Assembly: GCA_019116365.1 (NCBI GenBank)
Contig: DXBT01000013.1
Span: forward strand, 1 to 64,000
Origin: Barnesiella merdipullorum
Lineage (GTDB): Bacteria; Bacteroidota; Bacteroidia; Bacteroidales; Barnesiellaceae
Length of the DNA: 64,000 bases
Direction of reading: 5' to 3'
Shown here: piece by piece, positions 1 through 9,200 of the stretch
Layout of the letters: each line of letters starts with the position of its first letter
Numbering within the stretch: position 1 is the stretch's first letter
Position numbers and translations under genes: made by a program
The notes under the pieces: generated by a model
The model's database searches: none
What the model was told of the DNA's origin: nothing
What the model saw: the letters and a program-made list of their open reading frames with translations, nothing else

Positions 1-126
1 TATAACTTTGCTTTCGGTGATCATAGCGATTATTGTTTGTAATTCTTTGTAATTCAGTACTATAAAGATACAACAATTTTCGCTAATCACCAAATTTACA
101 AACACTTACAATTCGTCGAACTCACG
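1..126. repeat. Intergenic flank with a tandem 10-bp repeat and an inverted repeat
   Basis: No gene is seen here. The 10-mer TTTGTAATTC occurs twice in perfect tandem (36-45 and 46-55). It lies in the loop of an imperfect inverted repeat: GGTGAT plus AGCG (about 17-29) against CGCT plus ATCACC (about 81-91). On the minus strand this directly follows the stop codon of the small secreted protein gene, so it may be part of its 3' end. A plus-strand TAnnTTTG match at 3-10 has no gene downstream and may be chance. Confidence 0.4.
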
Positions 127-612
127 TTAAATAGCCACCTTATAGTCGCTGGTAATGCCACCTACTACCTTAGAAACGAACTGGAAACGCACCGGGGTGT
201 TTACAGGGAAATCGGTTGTCGTGAACATGTTCAGATTCACATATCCTCCCAGAGCATCGCCTGCGGTTAAATCGGGCTCTTCGGTACTGCCGTTACCTTT
301 AATCAGCAACATGTTGCCATAGTCCGAAGAAACAATGTGGCAGCCCTTGTTGAAACCGGCCACACTGGCATTGTCGTTTTTCACCTGGCCTCCGGTGAGA
401 ACTACCGTACCTCCCTCTTTCAAATTCTCGGTAGGATACGGGGTTGCCGGATTGGAACCCGTCGAAGAGTAATGTACAAACTCATAGTTCCCGACTTCTT
501 GAGCCGCAAAATTCAAATGAGCAGGAGTCACATCTTCGTCGGCTGCCCACACGCAATTCATCGACACTAACAATGAAAATGATAAAAATAATACTTTTGT
601 TTTCATACGCAA
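127..612 (-). CDS. Small secreted protein of unknown function
   Basis: A 161-residue protein whose family I do not recognise. It begins with a clear signal peptide (charged MRMKTK, then a hydrophobic stretch, cleavage probably after VWA near residue 24), so it is exported to the periplasm or surface. The mature part is polar, rich in Gly, Asn, Thr and Val, with no catalytic motif that I can name; it reads like a single beta-sandwich domain. Start could be Met1 or Met3. It lies just downstream of the hybrid two-component gene on the same strand, and its upstream region carries a TAnnTTTG box (656-663, minus) and paired repeats, so it may be a target of that regulator. Confidence 0.7.
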   Translation of the reverse strand: MRMKTKVLFLSFSLLVSMNCVWAADEDVTPAHLNFAAQEVGNYEFVHYSSTGSNPATPYPTENLKEGGTVVLTGGQVKNDNASVAGFNKGCHIVSSDYGNMLLIKGNGSTEEPDLTAGDALGGYVNLNMFTTTDFPVNTPVRFQFVSKVVGGITSDYKVAI

Positions 613-655
613 GAATTAAGAATTTAGATGATTAAAGTTTGTGTTTTTACGATTG

Positions 656-663
656 CAAATATA
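656..663 (-). promoter_or_regulatory. Bacteroidetes -7 box upstream of the small secreted protein
   Basis: The minus strand reads TATATTTG, an exact TAnnTTTG match, 43 bases before the start codon at 612. The expected -33 position (about 683-686) is a run of C on this strand, so no -33 box is present. That is what an activator-dependent promoter would look like. Confidence 0.55.
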
Positions 664-670
664 AAGGAGG

Positions 671-686
671 CCCCCTCAAAAGGGGG
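671..686 (-). terminator. Small GC-rich hairpin between the regulator and the secreted protein
   Basis: CCCCCT (671-676), loop CAAA, AGGGGG (681-686) forms a perfect 6-bp stem. It lies 82 bases past the stop codon of the hybrid two-component gene. The minus-strand downstream sequence has only short T runs, so termination may be weak. Confidence 0.35.
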
Positions 687-722
687 TTCAAAATCGTCTA
701 AACAAAGTTCGAAATCATCTAA
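687..722. promoter_or_regulatory. Direct-repeat operator candidate, 21-bp spacing
   Basis: Two 15-mers, TTCAAAATCGTCTAA (687-701) and TTCGAAATCATCTAA (708-722), match at 13 of 15 positions and start exactly 21 bp apart, two helical turns. A third copy of the core in inverted orientation, TTAGATGATT, lies at 624-633. Direct repeats about 21 bp apart next to the -35/-33 position are typical of AraC-type activators. The hybrid two-component protein encoded next door ends in an AraC-type DNA-binding domain, so it is the natural candidate to bind here; that assignment is inference. Confidence 0.5.
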
Positions 723-767
723 TTAAAACCTTACAACCTATTGATTCAGAATGTGCGTATAAACTTC

Positions 768-3700
768 TCACGCCTCTTCCTTGTTCTTGTTCTTTTCCCG
801 ATACTCTCGGGGCGTAAAGGAGGTAAACTGCTTGAAGCTGGTGCTGAAATAACGCGAGTTGGAGAAGCCTGTTTTTTCGGCAACCTCGCCTATGGGCAAA
901 TCGGTCCCAACCAGCAACTGCATGGCCTGCTCGATTCGCATGCGATTAATCAAATCGTTTACCCCCAAGCCGGTCAAAGCCTTCACCTTGTTATATAATG
1001 AAGCGCGGCTCATACCCAACTCGACGGTCAGATACTTCACATCCAAGTCGGGATTACCTATGTTGTCGAGGATCAGTTTGTTCAACTTCAACAAGAACTG
1101 CTCGTCGGCATTGCTGAAGGACTGATCCTTCGGTACGATGGTAACCGCCCCGGCCTCTCGATAGTAGTTCTTGATTTGCTCCCGGTTCCACAACAAATTG
1201 CGAATAATCGAGAGCAGCACGTCGTCGTCAAAGGGCTTCGACAGATAAAAGTCGGCTCCCAGCTTATAGCCGGCCGATTGGCTTTCGGGATTGTCACGAG
1301 CCGTGAGCAGGATAACCGGTATATGGCTTATCTGGATATCGCTCTTCAACTGCCGGCAGAACTCAAAACCATCCATGCGGGGCATCATAATGTCGCAAAT
1401 GACCAAATCGGGCTGATACTGGTGCACGACCATGAGCCCGTCTTTGCCGTCGTCGGCCGTATATATCTGCTTGAACACATCGGCAAACGAACTCTTGACA
1501 AACGACTGTATCTCTTTTTCATCATCGATAATCAAAATCGAATACTCCGTCAGCGGGAAATCCTTCTCCGAAACGTCGGGCTCGGTCACATTTTCCGAGA
1601 ACTTGATGTCGTTCAAGTACATACCCGGGGCACACACCACCTCCTTATCCTTATAGGAGAGCGGCAGTTCAAACCAGAAAGTGGCTCCCTTCGTCTCGTT
1701 GTTATAGGCCCCTATCTCACCACCATGCAACTCGAGCAAGGTCTTGGAATAAGAGAGCCCTATACCGCTGCCGCTCAGGCGATGCTCGCCCTGGTAAAAC
1801 CGGGTGAATAGATGTTCAAAATCGCTATCCTTCAAGCCAATGCCTTCGTCGGTAACCGATACACGCACCCGCTCTTCCCGCAACTGGGTAGAGACTTTTA
1901 CCGTCGTACCTTCGTCGCTGAATTTCAGCGCATTCATCAACAGGTTCGAAAGCACAATCTCACACTTCGCCTTATCGAACGAAATTTCATCGATACGCTC
2001 GTCGGGAACAAATTGCAGATTTATCTGCTTCGCCTTGAACTCTTCGGTAAAATCATCGACTACCGACTCGACCCAAGGGTTCAACGGATGAGGCAACAGG
2101 TGCAGCGCCTCATACCCCACCTCCATGCGACGCATATCCAGCACCATGTTGATGATGTTGCGCATCCGCCTGGCCTGCTTGAAAATCGACGTCAGCTGTG
2201 TTTTCAACGACTCATCGCCCAGGTCGTTGCGCAACAACCGTTTCAGCGGGGCATAGATAAGAGTAAGTGGTGTGCGCAGTTCGTGGCTCACGTTGATTAG
2301 GAAACGCACCTTATCCTCATACATCTTGCGCTCCCGCTCCTTCATCTCGAGTTGCATGCGGGAATTCTTCTTCCGGATAGTATAGGCCATCATCAGCACA
2401 CATACAGCCACCACGGCCAAAACAACCAGCGCAATAAACCACGATCGTTTCCACCAGGGAGGCACTACCTCGATTTGCAGAATACATTGTGCGGGACTCC
2501 ATCCTCCATCGGCCGTACTACACGAGACCATCACCCTATAAGTACCCACGGGCAGCGAATAGAGGGTGAGCGTGTGGTCATACGACTCGATTGCCGTACG
2601 TCCCAGACCTTGTATATCAAACCGGAACATCTTTTTGCGGAAGATATCTTTCTCGCGCACCATTGTCTTGAGAGTGAGCGAAGTATAATTCCAGGGAATA
2701 CGTATAGACTGATCTTCGGGATCCACCCGATTCAATACCGTTTTCCCGTCGAGATTGACATCTGACAGCAGGACGACCGGTGCCATCACGGACTTGAACT
2801 CTTTGTACATCTCACGATCGATGCGCAGCAACCCCGTGATACCCCCCATGTAAATATCTTTTCCACTACGGGAGAGAAGCGTGGACTTGTGCAGATACTC
2901 ATTGGGAACAGCCCCGTCGGAATCGCCATAGATAAAGATACGGTTCTCGGGTATCGAATAGCGGAAGAGCATACCATCGGCCCCCAGCCACAAACAGTTG
3001 TCGGCATAGATTACCGAAGTCACCTCGCGGAACATATTGGTTTTTACCTCTTGCAAAGCACGAGTCTGAATATCGTAATGGAGTAAACCCTTGTCGGTCC
3101 CTATCCAAAAGTTACCCCGGTCGTCGCAACAGGCGGCATTGATAATATTGCGATAGCCCAGCGAGAGCAGGCAGACCGCTTCGTTACGGGCATGGTCGAG
3201 CCGCAGAATATAATTGCGCCCAAAAAGATAGGTAAACACCTTGCTGGAGTAGAACCGCTGTACCGCCCCATAGTAGCGGGTCGAATCGACTACGTGTGCC
3301 ATCGAAAAGATTCGGTTCGACTTGTCATAGGTATAGATATTATCGGCAAAGAAATGTATCTTGCCGGTATCGAAATAATCGACATTGACCGATATGCCCG
3401 AGTGAATAATCTCTTCGTTGCGCCGCTCGTCGAGAAAAACAAAGGGACGCAGGCTACCCGTGCGCTTATCGAAAATATAGAGCCCGCGAGAAAAGAAATA
3501 CATGAGCAATTCATGATCACTGTAACGGGTAATCGATGACACTTTGGCTCCAAACGTACCCGGGTAGTGGGTAAACTTGTGAGTAGCCGGGTCAAGTCGG
3601 TTCAATCCGCCGCCATCGGTACCAATCCATACTGTACCCCCGTCGTCTTCATAGAGACACAACACCGTCTTGTCGCTCATACCATAGGAGTTGCCCGGCG

Positions 3701-4721
3701 ATACATCACGATAGGTGCGCATAAATACCTCTTTGATACCAAACAGACCTCCCCGTATCGTACCCGCCCACATGTTATTGTCGCGGTCTCGATAGAGACA
3801 GAAGACCGAACTGAGAGGAAACGAATAGACATCGCCCGGGACATAGCGTATGTTGGAAAACGTATGGCCTTCGACATTCAAGATACTGATGCCACCCCCA
3901 TCGGTAGCCAGCCACAACTCGTTGTCATTCTCCTCGATATCGAGAATCACATCGTTGGTCAAAGCCGAGTTAGTAACATCGTAGTGCTTCCGTCCACTCC
4001 CATCAAGCGAGTAACAATCCAGCCCCTTTCCATAAGGCGAAATCCATAACCGCCCATGACGGTCCACCTCCATGGCCATAATCTCTTTCTCCCGACAAAA
4101 ATCAGACCGCTCTATCTGTCCTGTTTTACTGTCAAACAACCACAAACCGTTCCACCGCGACGATAGCACCCAGTAACGGTCGCCCCACCGGGCCATGTGG
4201 TTGAAAAACGATCGCGAAGGCTCTGTCCAGTGCATGGGCACCGTATCGAGCGCAGCCTGCTTGTAGTTCCACCGATAGACAATGCCCCGACCGCCCAGAT
4301 AGAGGGCATCATCGGTGAGCATATAGGAGTGAGCCTGAAGAATTTTGTTTCCCCAGTAAACGGGTTCAAAATCGTCGTTCTCCTGCCGATAGACGCATAC
4401 GCCACGATCGGTCGAAATCCAGATGCGGTTCTGTGCATCCTCGACGATAAACTGAATGAGGTTTCCCGGCAAAGTATTCGACGAGTCGGGCACTGCCGTG
4501 TAGTTCTTGAATTCGTAGTAGTCATACCGACTCACCCCCGACCGTGTACCTATCCACAAGAATCCCTTGTGGTCAAGCATAATCGTGCGCACGAAATTCT
4601 GTAAGAGGCCGTCTCGTTGGGAGAGTTGTTTAAAATAGAAATCGGGAGCCGCCTCGGCAACCAGTTGCCCCAGCACGACACATAACAAAAAGACACAACT
4701 ATATAGTCTGCTCCTTTTCAT
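768..4721 (-). CDS. Hybrid two-component system (sensor kinase-response regulator in one protein)
   Basis: A 1317-residue inner-membrane hybrid two-component system (HTCS), the usual Bacteroidetes sensor for glycans. The start is set at 4721 because MKRSRLYSC begins a proper signal peptide; a longer reading frame to 4799 adds 26 unlikely residues. Order: signal peptide; periplasmic Reg_prop beta-propeller repeats (IWISTDRG, LWLATDGGG, VWIGTDGGG types) to about 680; Y_Y_Y domain; membrane helix about 758-782; histidine kinase with VSHELRTPLT, His near 813; HATPase (NLLMNALKFSDEG near 922, DEGIGL near 960); receiver with phosphorylatable Asp near 1109 (CDIMMPRMDG) and Lys near 1163; AraC-type HTH from about 1218. 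All key residues are present. A TATCTTTG box at 4935-4942 (minus) may be its promoter. The neighbouring secreted protein is a plausible target; no SusCD pair is visible in the window. Confidence 0.95.
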   Translation of the reverse strand: MKRSRLYSCVFLLCVVLGQLVAEAAPDFYFKQLSQRDGLLQNFVRTIMLDHKGFLWIGTRSGVSRYDYYEFKNYTAVPDSSNTLPGNLIQFIVEDAQNRIWISTDRGVCVYRQENDDFEPVYWGNKILQAHSYMLTDDALYLGGRGIVYRWNYKQAALDTVPMHWTEPSRSFFNHMARWGDRYWVLSSRWNGLWLFDSKTGQIERSDFCREKEIMAMEVDRHGRLWISPYGKGLDCYSLDGSGRKHYDVTNSALTNDVILDIEENDNELWLATDGGGISILNVEGHTFSNIRYVPGDVYSFPLSSVFCLYRDRDNNMWAGTIRGGLFGIKEVFMRTYRDVSPGNSYGMSDKTVLCLYEDDGGTVWIGTDGGGLNRLDPATHKFTHYPGTFGAKVSSITRYSDHELLMYFFSRGLYIFDKRTGSLRPFVFLDERRNEEIIHSGISVNVDYFDTGKIHFFADNIYTYDKSNRIFSMAHVVDSTRYYGAVQRFYSSKVFTYLFGRNYILRLDHARNEAVCLLSLGYRNIINAACCDDRGNFWIGTDKGLLHYDIQTRALQEVKTNMFREVTSVIYADNCLWLGADGMLFRYSIPENRIFIYGDSDGAVPNEYLHKSTLLSRSGKDIYMGGITGLLRIDREMYKEFKSVMAPVVLLSDVNLDGKTVLNRVDPEDQSIRIPWNYTSLTLKTMVREKDIFRKKMFRFDIQGLGRTAIESYDHTLTLYSLPVGTYRVMVSCSTADGGWSPAQCILQIEVVPPWWKRSWFIALVVLAVVAVCVLMMAYTIRKKNSRMQLEMKERERKMYEDKVRFLINVSHELRTPLTLIYAPLKRLLRNDLGDESLKTQLTSIFKQARRMRNIINMVLDMRRMEVGYEALHLLPHPLNPWVESVVDDFTEEFKAKQINLQFVPDERIDEISFDKAKCEIVLSNLLMNALKFSDEGTTVKVSTQLREERVRVSVTDEGIGLKDSDFEHLFTRFYQGEHRLSGSGIGLSYSKTLLELHGGEIGAYNNETKGATFWFELPLSYKDKEVVCAPGMYLNDIKFSENVTEPDVSEKDFPLTEYSILIIDDEKEIQSFVKSSFADVFKQIYTADDGKDGLMVVHQYQPDLVICDIMMPRMDGFEFCRQLKSDIQISHIPVILLTARDNPESQSAGYKLGADFYLSKPFDDDVLLSIIRNLLWNREQIKNYYREAGAVTIVPKDQSFSNADEQFLLKLNKLILDNIGNPDLDVKYLTVELGMSRASLYNKVKALTGLGVNDLINRMRIEQAMQLLVGTDLPIGEVAEKTGFSNSRYFSTSFKQFTSFTPREYREKNKNKEEA

Positions 4722-5109
4722 CCGATTGACAAAATAATACAAAAACCAAGATAAGCCCTTTACATTAATCAAAAGATAAGTCCAAAAGATATTACGCATA
4801 AACCATACATATCCTTGCTTATCCCAATCCTCTCTCTACAAAAAGCCTCTCTCCTACATTTACATCATGGTATTAGCGTTTTGTATCTAATATTCAAAAG
4901 ATTAATAGATCCATTCATCGCAATTATCAAAAAACAAAGATAAACATATTTCTTTTCGATCCCACATATTTGGCATTTTTTTCATTTTTATTACATCCCG
5001 ATTCTATTGGCAAACCCTTCCAGTTCGGCTTTTATCCATCCCAACTACGATGTTACTTTCGCAAAATCTTCTTACCTTTGTCTTATATAAACGTTCAACC
5101 CTATTCGAG
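4722..5109. promoter_or_regulatory. Divergent promoter region, otherwise empty
   Basis: This AT-rich gap separates the minus-strand HTCS gene from the plus-strand DUF4286 gene. It holds a minus-strand -7 box TATCTTTG (4935-4942) and a plus-strand -7 box TACCTTTG (5073-5080), the latter 29 bases before the ATG at 5110. Neither has a clear -33 box. I see no gene or RNA here. Confidence 0.55.
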
Positions 5110-5418
5110 ATGATTATCTTCAACACCACCTACCACGCCGACAATGCCCGCAAAGACGAGTTTATCGGCTGGCTCAAAGAGTCGTACATACCGGCCGTTC
5201 TGGAACACGGGCTCCTGCAAGACCCTCAGTTGACCCGCATCTTTGCCGACAATGAGGAGGAGGGCACCAGCCTCTCGCTCCAGTTCAAATCGCCCGATAC
5301 CGACGCTCTCGAGCGCTGGCACGAAGAGTGCGGCGAGGCTTTGCTCGATGAGATGCGCCAGCGGTTCGGCGACCAGGTTTTGGGATTCAGCACCTTGCTC
5401 GAAGTAATCGACTTGTAA
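5110..5418 (+). CDS. DUF4286 family protein
   Basis: A 102-residue protein matching DUF4286, a small ferredoxin-like (dimeric alpha/beta barrel-like) family of the Bacteroidetes with no established function. Family features seen are the start MIIFNTTYH, the central GTSLSLQF strand and the end FSTLLEVIDL. The start at 5110 fits the family N-terminus and places the ATG 29 bases after a TACCTTTG promoter box; a reading frame back to 5050 runs through that promoter. The gene ends 3 bases before ruvC, so the two are probably co-transcribed. No signal peptide or membrane segment. Confidence 0.85.
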   Translation: MIIFNTTYHADNARKDEFIGWLKESYIPAVLEHGLLQDPQLTRIFADNEEEGTSLSLQFKSPDTDALERWHEECGEALLDEMRQRFGDQVLGFSTLLEVIDL

Positions 5419-5421
5419 TCC

Positions 5422-6009
5422 ATGACACCCGTCAACGACAGAGTAATCATAGGTATCGACCCCGGCACAAACGTGATGGGCTACGGTATCTTGCGCATCG
5501 TGGGCAACAAACCCGAGGTGGTGGCGCTGGGGGTTATCCAACTCAACAAATTCGAGAGTCACTACCTGCGATTGCGACGTATCTTCGAACGGGTGCTCGG
5601 CCTCATCGAGCAGTACCTGCCCGACGAAATGGCCATCGAGGCTCCCTTCTTCGGCAAAAACGTGCAGTCGATGCTCAAGCTCGGCCGGGCCCAGGGGGTG
5701 GCCATGGCGGCGGCTCTCTCGCGCGACATACCCATCACCGAATACGCTCCCCTCAAGATAAAGATGTCGATTACCGGCAACGGTGCCGCCTCGAAAGAAC
5801 AGGTGGCCGCCATGTTGCAACGCATTCTCCACATCCCCGACGAGAATATGCTGCCCCAACTCGATGCCACCGATGGATTGGCGGCTGCCCTCTGCCACTT
5901 CTACCAGACCAACCGCCCCCAGGTGGCCAAGAGCTACAACAGCTGGAAAGACTTCATCAACAAAAATCCCGACAAGGTTTCGACGGGAAAATCTTCGCCC
6001 AAGAAATAG
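5422..6009 (+). CDS. ruvC: Crossover junction endodeoxyribonuclease RuvC
   Basis: RuvC is the cytoplasmic nuclease that resolves Holliday junctions with RuvAB. The 195-residue length is normal for the family. The acidic residues of the RNase H-like active site are visible: Asp in IGIDPGT (about residue 13), Glu in MAIEAPFFG (about 73), and the pair in DATDGLAAALCH (about 148-151). The C-terminus adds a short Lys/Ser-rich tail. It follows the DUF4286 gene with 3 bases between them; ruvA and ruvB are not in the window. Confidence 0.96.
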   Translation: MTPVNDRVIIGIDPGTNVMGYGILRIVGNKPEVVALGVIQLNKFESHYLRLRRIFERVLGLIEQYLPDEMAIEAPFFGKNVQSMLKLGRAQGVAMAAALSRDIPITEYAPLKIKMSITGNGAASKEQVAAMLQRILHIPDENMLPQLDATDGLAAALCHFYQTNRPQVAKSYNSWKDFINKNPDKVSTGKSSPKK

Positions 6010-6254
6010 GGCCGGCCTGTTCCGCCCACACCAACCTCCCGATTGCATCGGGGCATACATTGTCCATACAGTATATCCAATCCTGGCAGAAAATTCATTT
6101 GTTTTATCTATCATTTCATCCTCGAAACAGAATATTTCTCCACCATATCCCCACGAAAGAAGAAATAAATTCGAGCCCTCATACAACAAATAGCGTTATC
6201 TTTGTAAAGATGGAATTCTATTTTCCATATTCATCCCATACATTATTATAGGAT

Positions 6255-9200
6255 ATGACTACACTGAAACAGCTACTCGACCAACGCATCCTCATACTCG
6301 ACGGAGCCATGGGGACCATGATACAGCGCTACGGCTTGAGCGAACAGGAGTTCAGGGGCAAACGCTTTGCCCACACCGACGTGGAACTGAAAGGCAACAA
6401 CGACCTGCTTTGCCTCACTGCCCCGCAGATTATCGACGAGATACACCGGGCCTATCTCGAGGCCGGTGCCGATATCATCGAGACCAACAGTTTCAATGCC
6501 AACGCCATATCGATGGCCGATTACCGGCTCGAAGGGCTCGTGCGCGAGATGAATCTTGCCGCGGCCCGCATCGCCCGTCGGACTGCCGACGCCTACTCCA
6601 CCCCCGAGAAGCCTCGCTTCGTTGCGGGATCGGTAGGCCCCACGAACAAAAGTTGCTCCATGTCGCCCGACGTGGAGAACCCCGCCCTGCGCAGTCTCCA
6701 TTTCGATACCCTTGCCGCAGCCTACCGCGAGCAGATGGAGGCCCTCATCGAGGGAGGGGTCGATTTGCTGCTTGTCGAGACCATCTTCGACACGCTCAAT
6801 GCCAAAGCGGCCCTTTGGGGAGCCCGACAGGCCATGGAATCAACAGATCGGGAAGTCCCCATCGCACTTTCGGTTACCGTGACCGAGAGCGGTCGCACCC
6901 TCTCGGGACAGACTCTCGAAGCCTTTCTCACCGCGGTATCTCATGCCCCCATCCTCTCCGTAGGGCTCAACTGCTCGTTTGGAGCCCGCGACATGAAAAC
7001 CTGGCTGCAACGCCTGGCGGCCATAGCCCCCTGTTACGTGAGTGCCTATCCCAACGCCGGGCTGCCCAACCAGCTGGGCGAATATGACGAGACGCCCCAG
7101 TCGATGGCGGTACAAATCAAAGAGTTCATCGACGAGGGGCTGGTCAACATCGTAGGCGGTTGCTGCGGTACCACTCCCGAACATATCGCAGCCTACCAGA
7201 CTCTCGTGGCGGGCGCTGCTCCCCGACGACCGGCAGCTAAGGACAACCGCCTGCACCTGTGCGGACTCGACGACCTCATCGTCTCGCGCGAGAACAACTT
7301 TGTGAACATAGGCGAACGCTGCAACGTGGCAGGTTCGCGCAAATTCCTGCGACTCATCCACGAGAAGAGTTATGCCGAAGCTCTCGAAATAGCCCGTCAG
7401 CAAGTCGAGGCTGGAGCTCAAATCATCGATATCAACATGGACGATGCCATGCTCGACGCCCGCGACGAGATGGTCAACTTCCTGAACCTCATCGTTTCCG
7501 AGCCCGACATTTACCGGGTACCCGTCATGATCGACTCGTCGAAATGGGAGGTTATCTCGGCCGGACTCAAATGTCTGCAAGGCAAAGCCATTGTCAACTC
7601 CATCAGCCTCAAAGAGGGCGAAGAGCTGTTTCTGCAACACGCCCGCGAAATAAAACAGATGGGGGCCGCCATGGTGGTGATGGCCTTCGACGAACAGGGT
7701 CAGGCCGATACCTTCGAACGTAAAATCGAAGTCTGCGCCCGGGCCTACCGCCTGCTCACCGAGGTAGCCGATGTGGCCCCCTGCGACATCATCTTCGACC
7801 CCAACGTGCTGGCCATTGCCACCGGCATCGAAAGCCACGACAACTATGCCGTCGATTTCATCCGGGCCACCGCCTGGATTCACCACAATCTGCCTGGAGC
7901 CAAAGTGAGCGGCGGGGTAAGCAACCTCTCCTTCTCCTTCCGGGGCAACAACTACATACGCGAGGCCATGCATGCCGTCTTTCTCTACCACGCCATTGCC
8001 AACGGTCTCGACATGGCCATCGTCAACCCGGCCACCTCGGTGACCTACGACGACCTGCCCGCCGAGACGCTCGAGCTCATCGAGGATGTGGTGCTGAACC
8101 GCCGGCCCGACGCAACCGAACGCCTCATCGAGTTTGCCGCCCGATACCGCAACGAGGTCGGCAACCACGACACAGCCGCCGAAACCGACCGCCACAGCCA
8201 ACCCGTGGCCGACCGCCTGCGGCAGGCTCTTGTCAAAGGGCTATCGACCCACCTCGAGAGCGACCTGTCCGAAGCCGTAGCTCAATACGGGTCGGCCATT
8301 GCCGTCATCGAACAACCGCTCATGGAGGGGATGAACCGGGTGGGTCAACTCTTTGGCGAAGGGAAAATGTTCCTCCCCCAGGTGGTCAAGAGCGCCCGCA
8401 CCATGAAACAGGCTGTGGCCATCCTGCAACCCCTCATCGAGCAGGAGAACGCCCGCACCGGCGAGACGACCAAACGGGGCAAGTTCATCGTAGCCACAGT
8501 CAAGGGCGACGTGCACGACATCGGCAAAAACATTGTCGCTGTCATCCTCGCCTGCAACAATTTCGAAGTGATAGACCTGGGCGTAATGGTTCCCGCCGAG
8601 CGCATTGTCGAACGGACCATCGCCGAAAAGGCTGATTTCGTAGGCTTGAGCGGACTCATCACCCCCTCGCTCGAAGAGATGGGACACGTAGTCGCCGAGA
8701 TGGAAAAGGCCGGTCTGCGCATCCCCGTCATCATCGGGGGAGCCACCACCTCGCGCCTGCACACCGCCGTGAAGATAGCCCCCCGGTACAGCGGGCCCGT
8801 CATCCACGCCGGCGACGCTTCGCAAAATCCGCTCATTGCCGCACAACTGCTCAACCCCAACACCCGCCAGAGTTTCATCGACTCGCTGCGTGCCGAACAG
8901 GAGGCGCTGCGCCTGTCGCTGAAACCGGCCGATACCTTGCCTCTGACCGAAGCTGCAGCTCGGGCGCCCCGCATCGACTGGGAGGGCTACACATCACCTC
9001 GTCCCCGACAGTTGGGCCGCCACACAATCGCCCCCACCATCACGGATATTCGCCCCTACATCAACTGGCGGGCCTTCTTTGCCGTATGGAAGATAGGTGC
9101 ACAATATGCCGCCATAGCCGATATGCGGGGCTGCGACCACTGCCGGGCCGCCTGGCTGGCCGCCTTCCCCACGGCCGACAGGGCCAAAGCCGCCGAAGCC

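Noticed and set aside
5101..6189. Antisense open frame of 362 codons opposite DUF4286 and ruvC
   Set aside because: ruvC has all its catalytic residues on the plus strand; the antisense frame has no motif.
6197..6254. Cobalamin or SAM riboswitch upstream of metH
   Set aside because: The predicted leader is only about 44 nt, with no room for either structure.
6840..8201. Long antisense open frame (453 codons) opposite metH
   Set aside because: It lies wholly inside a perfectly conserved gene; its composition (His, Gly, Val rich, no recognisable motif) is the shadow of GC-rich third positions.
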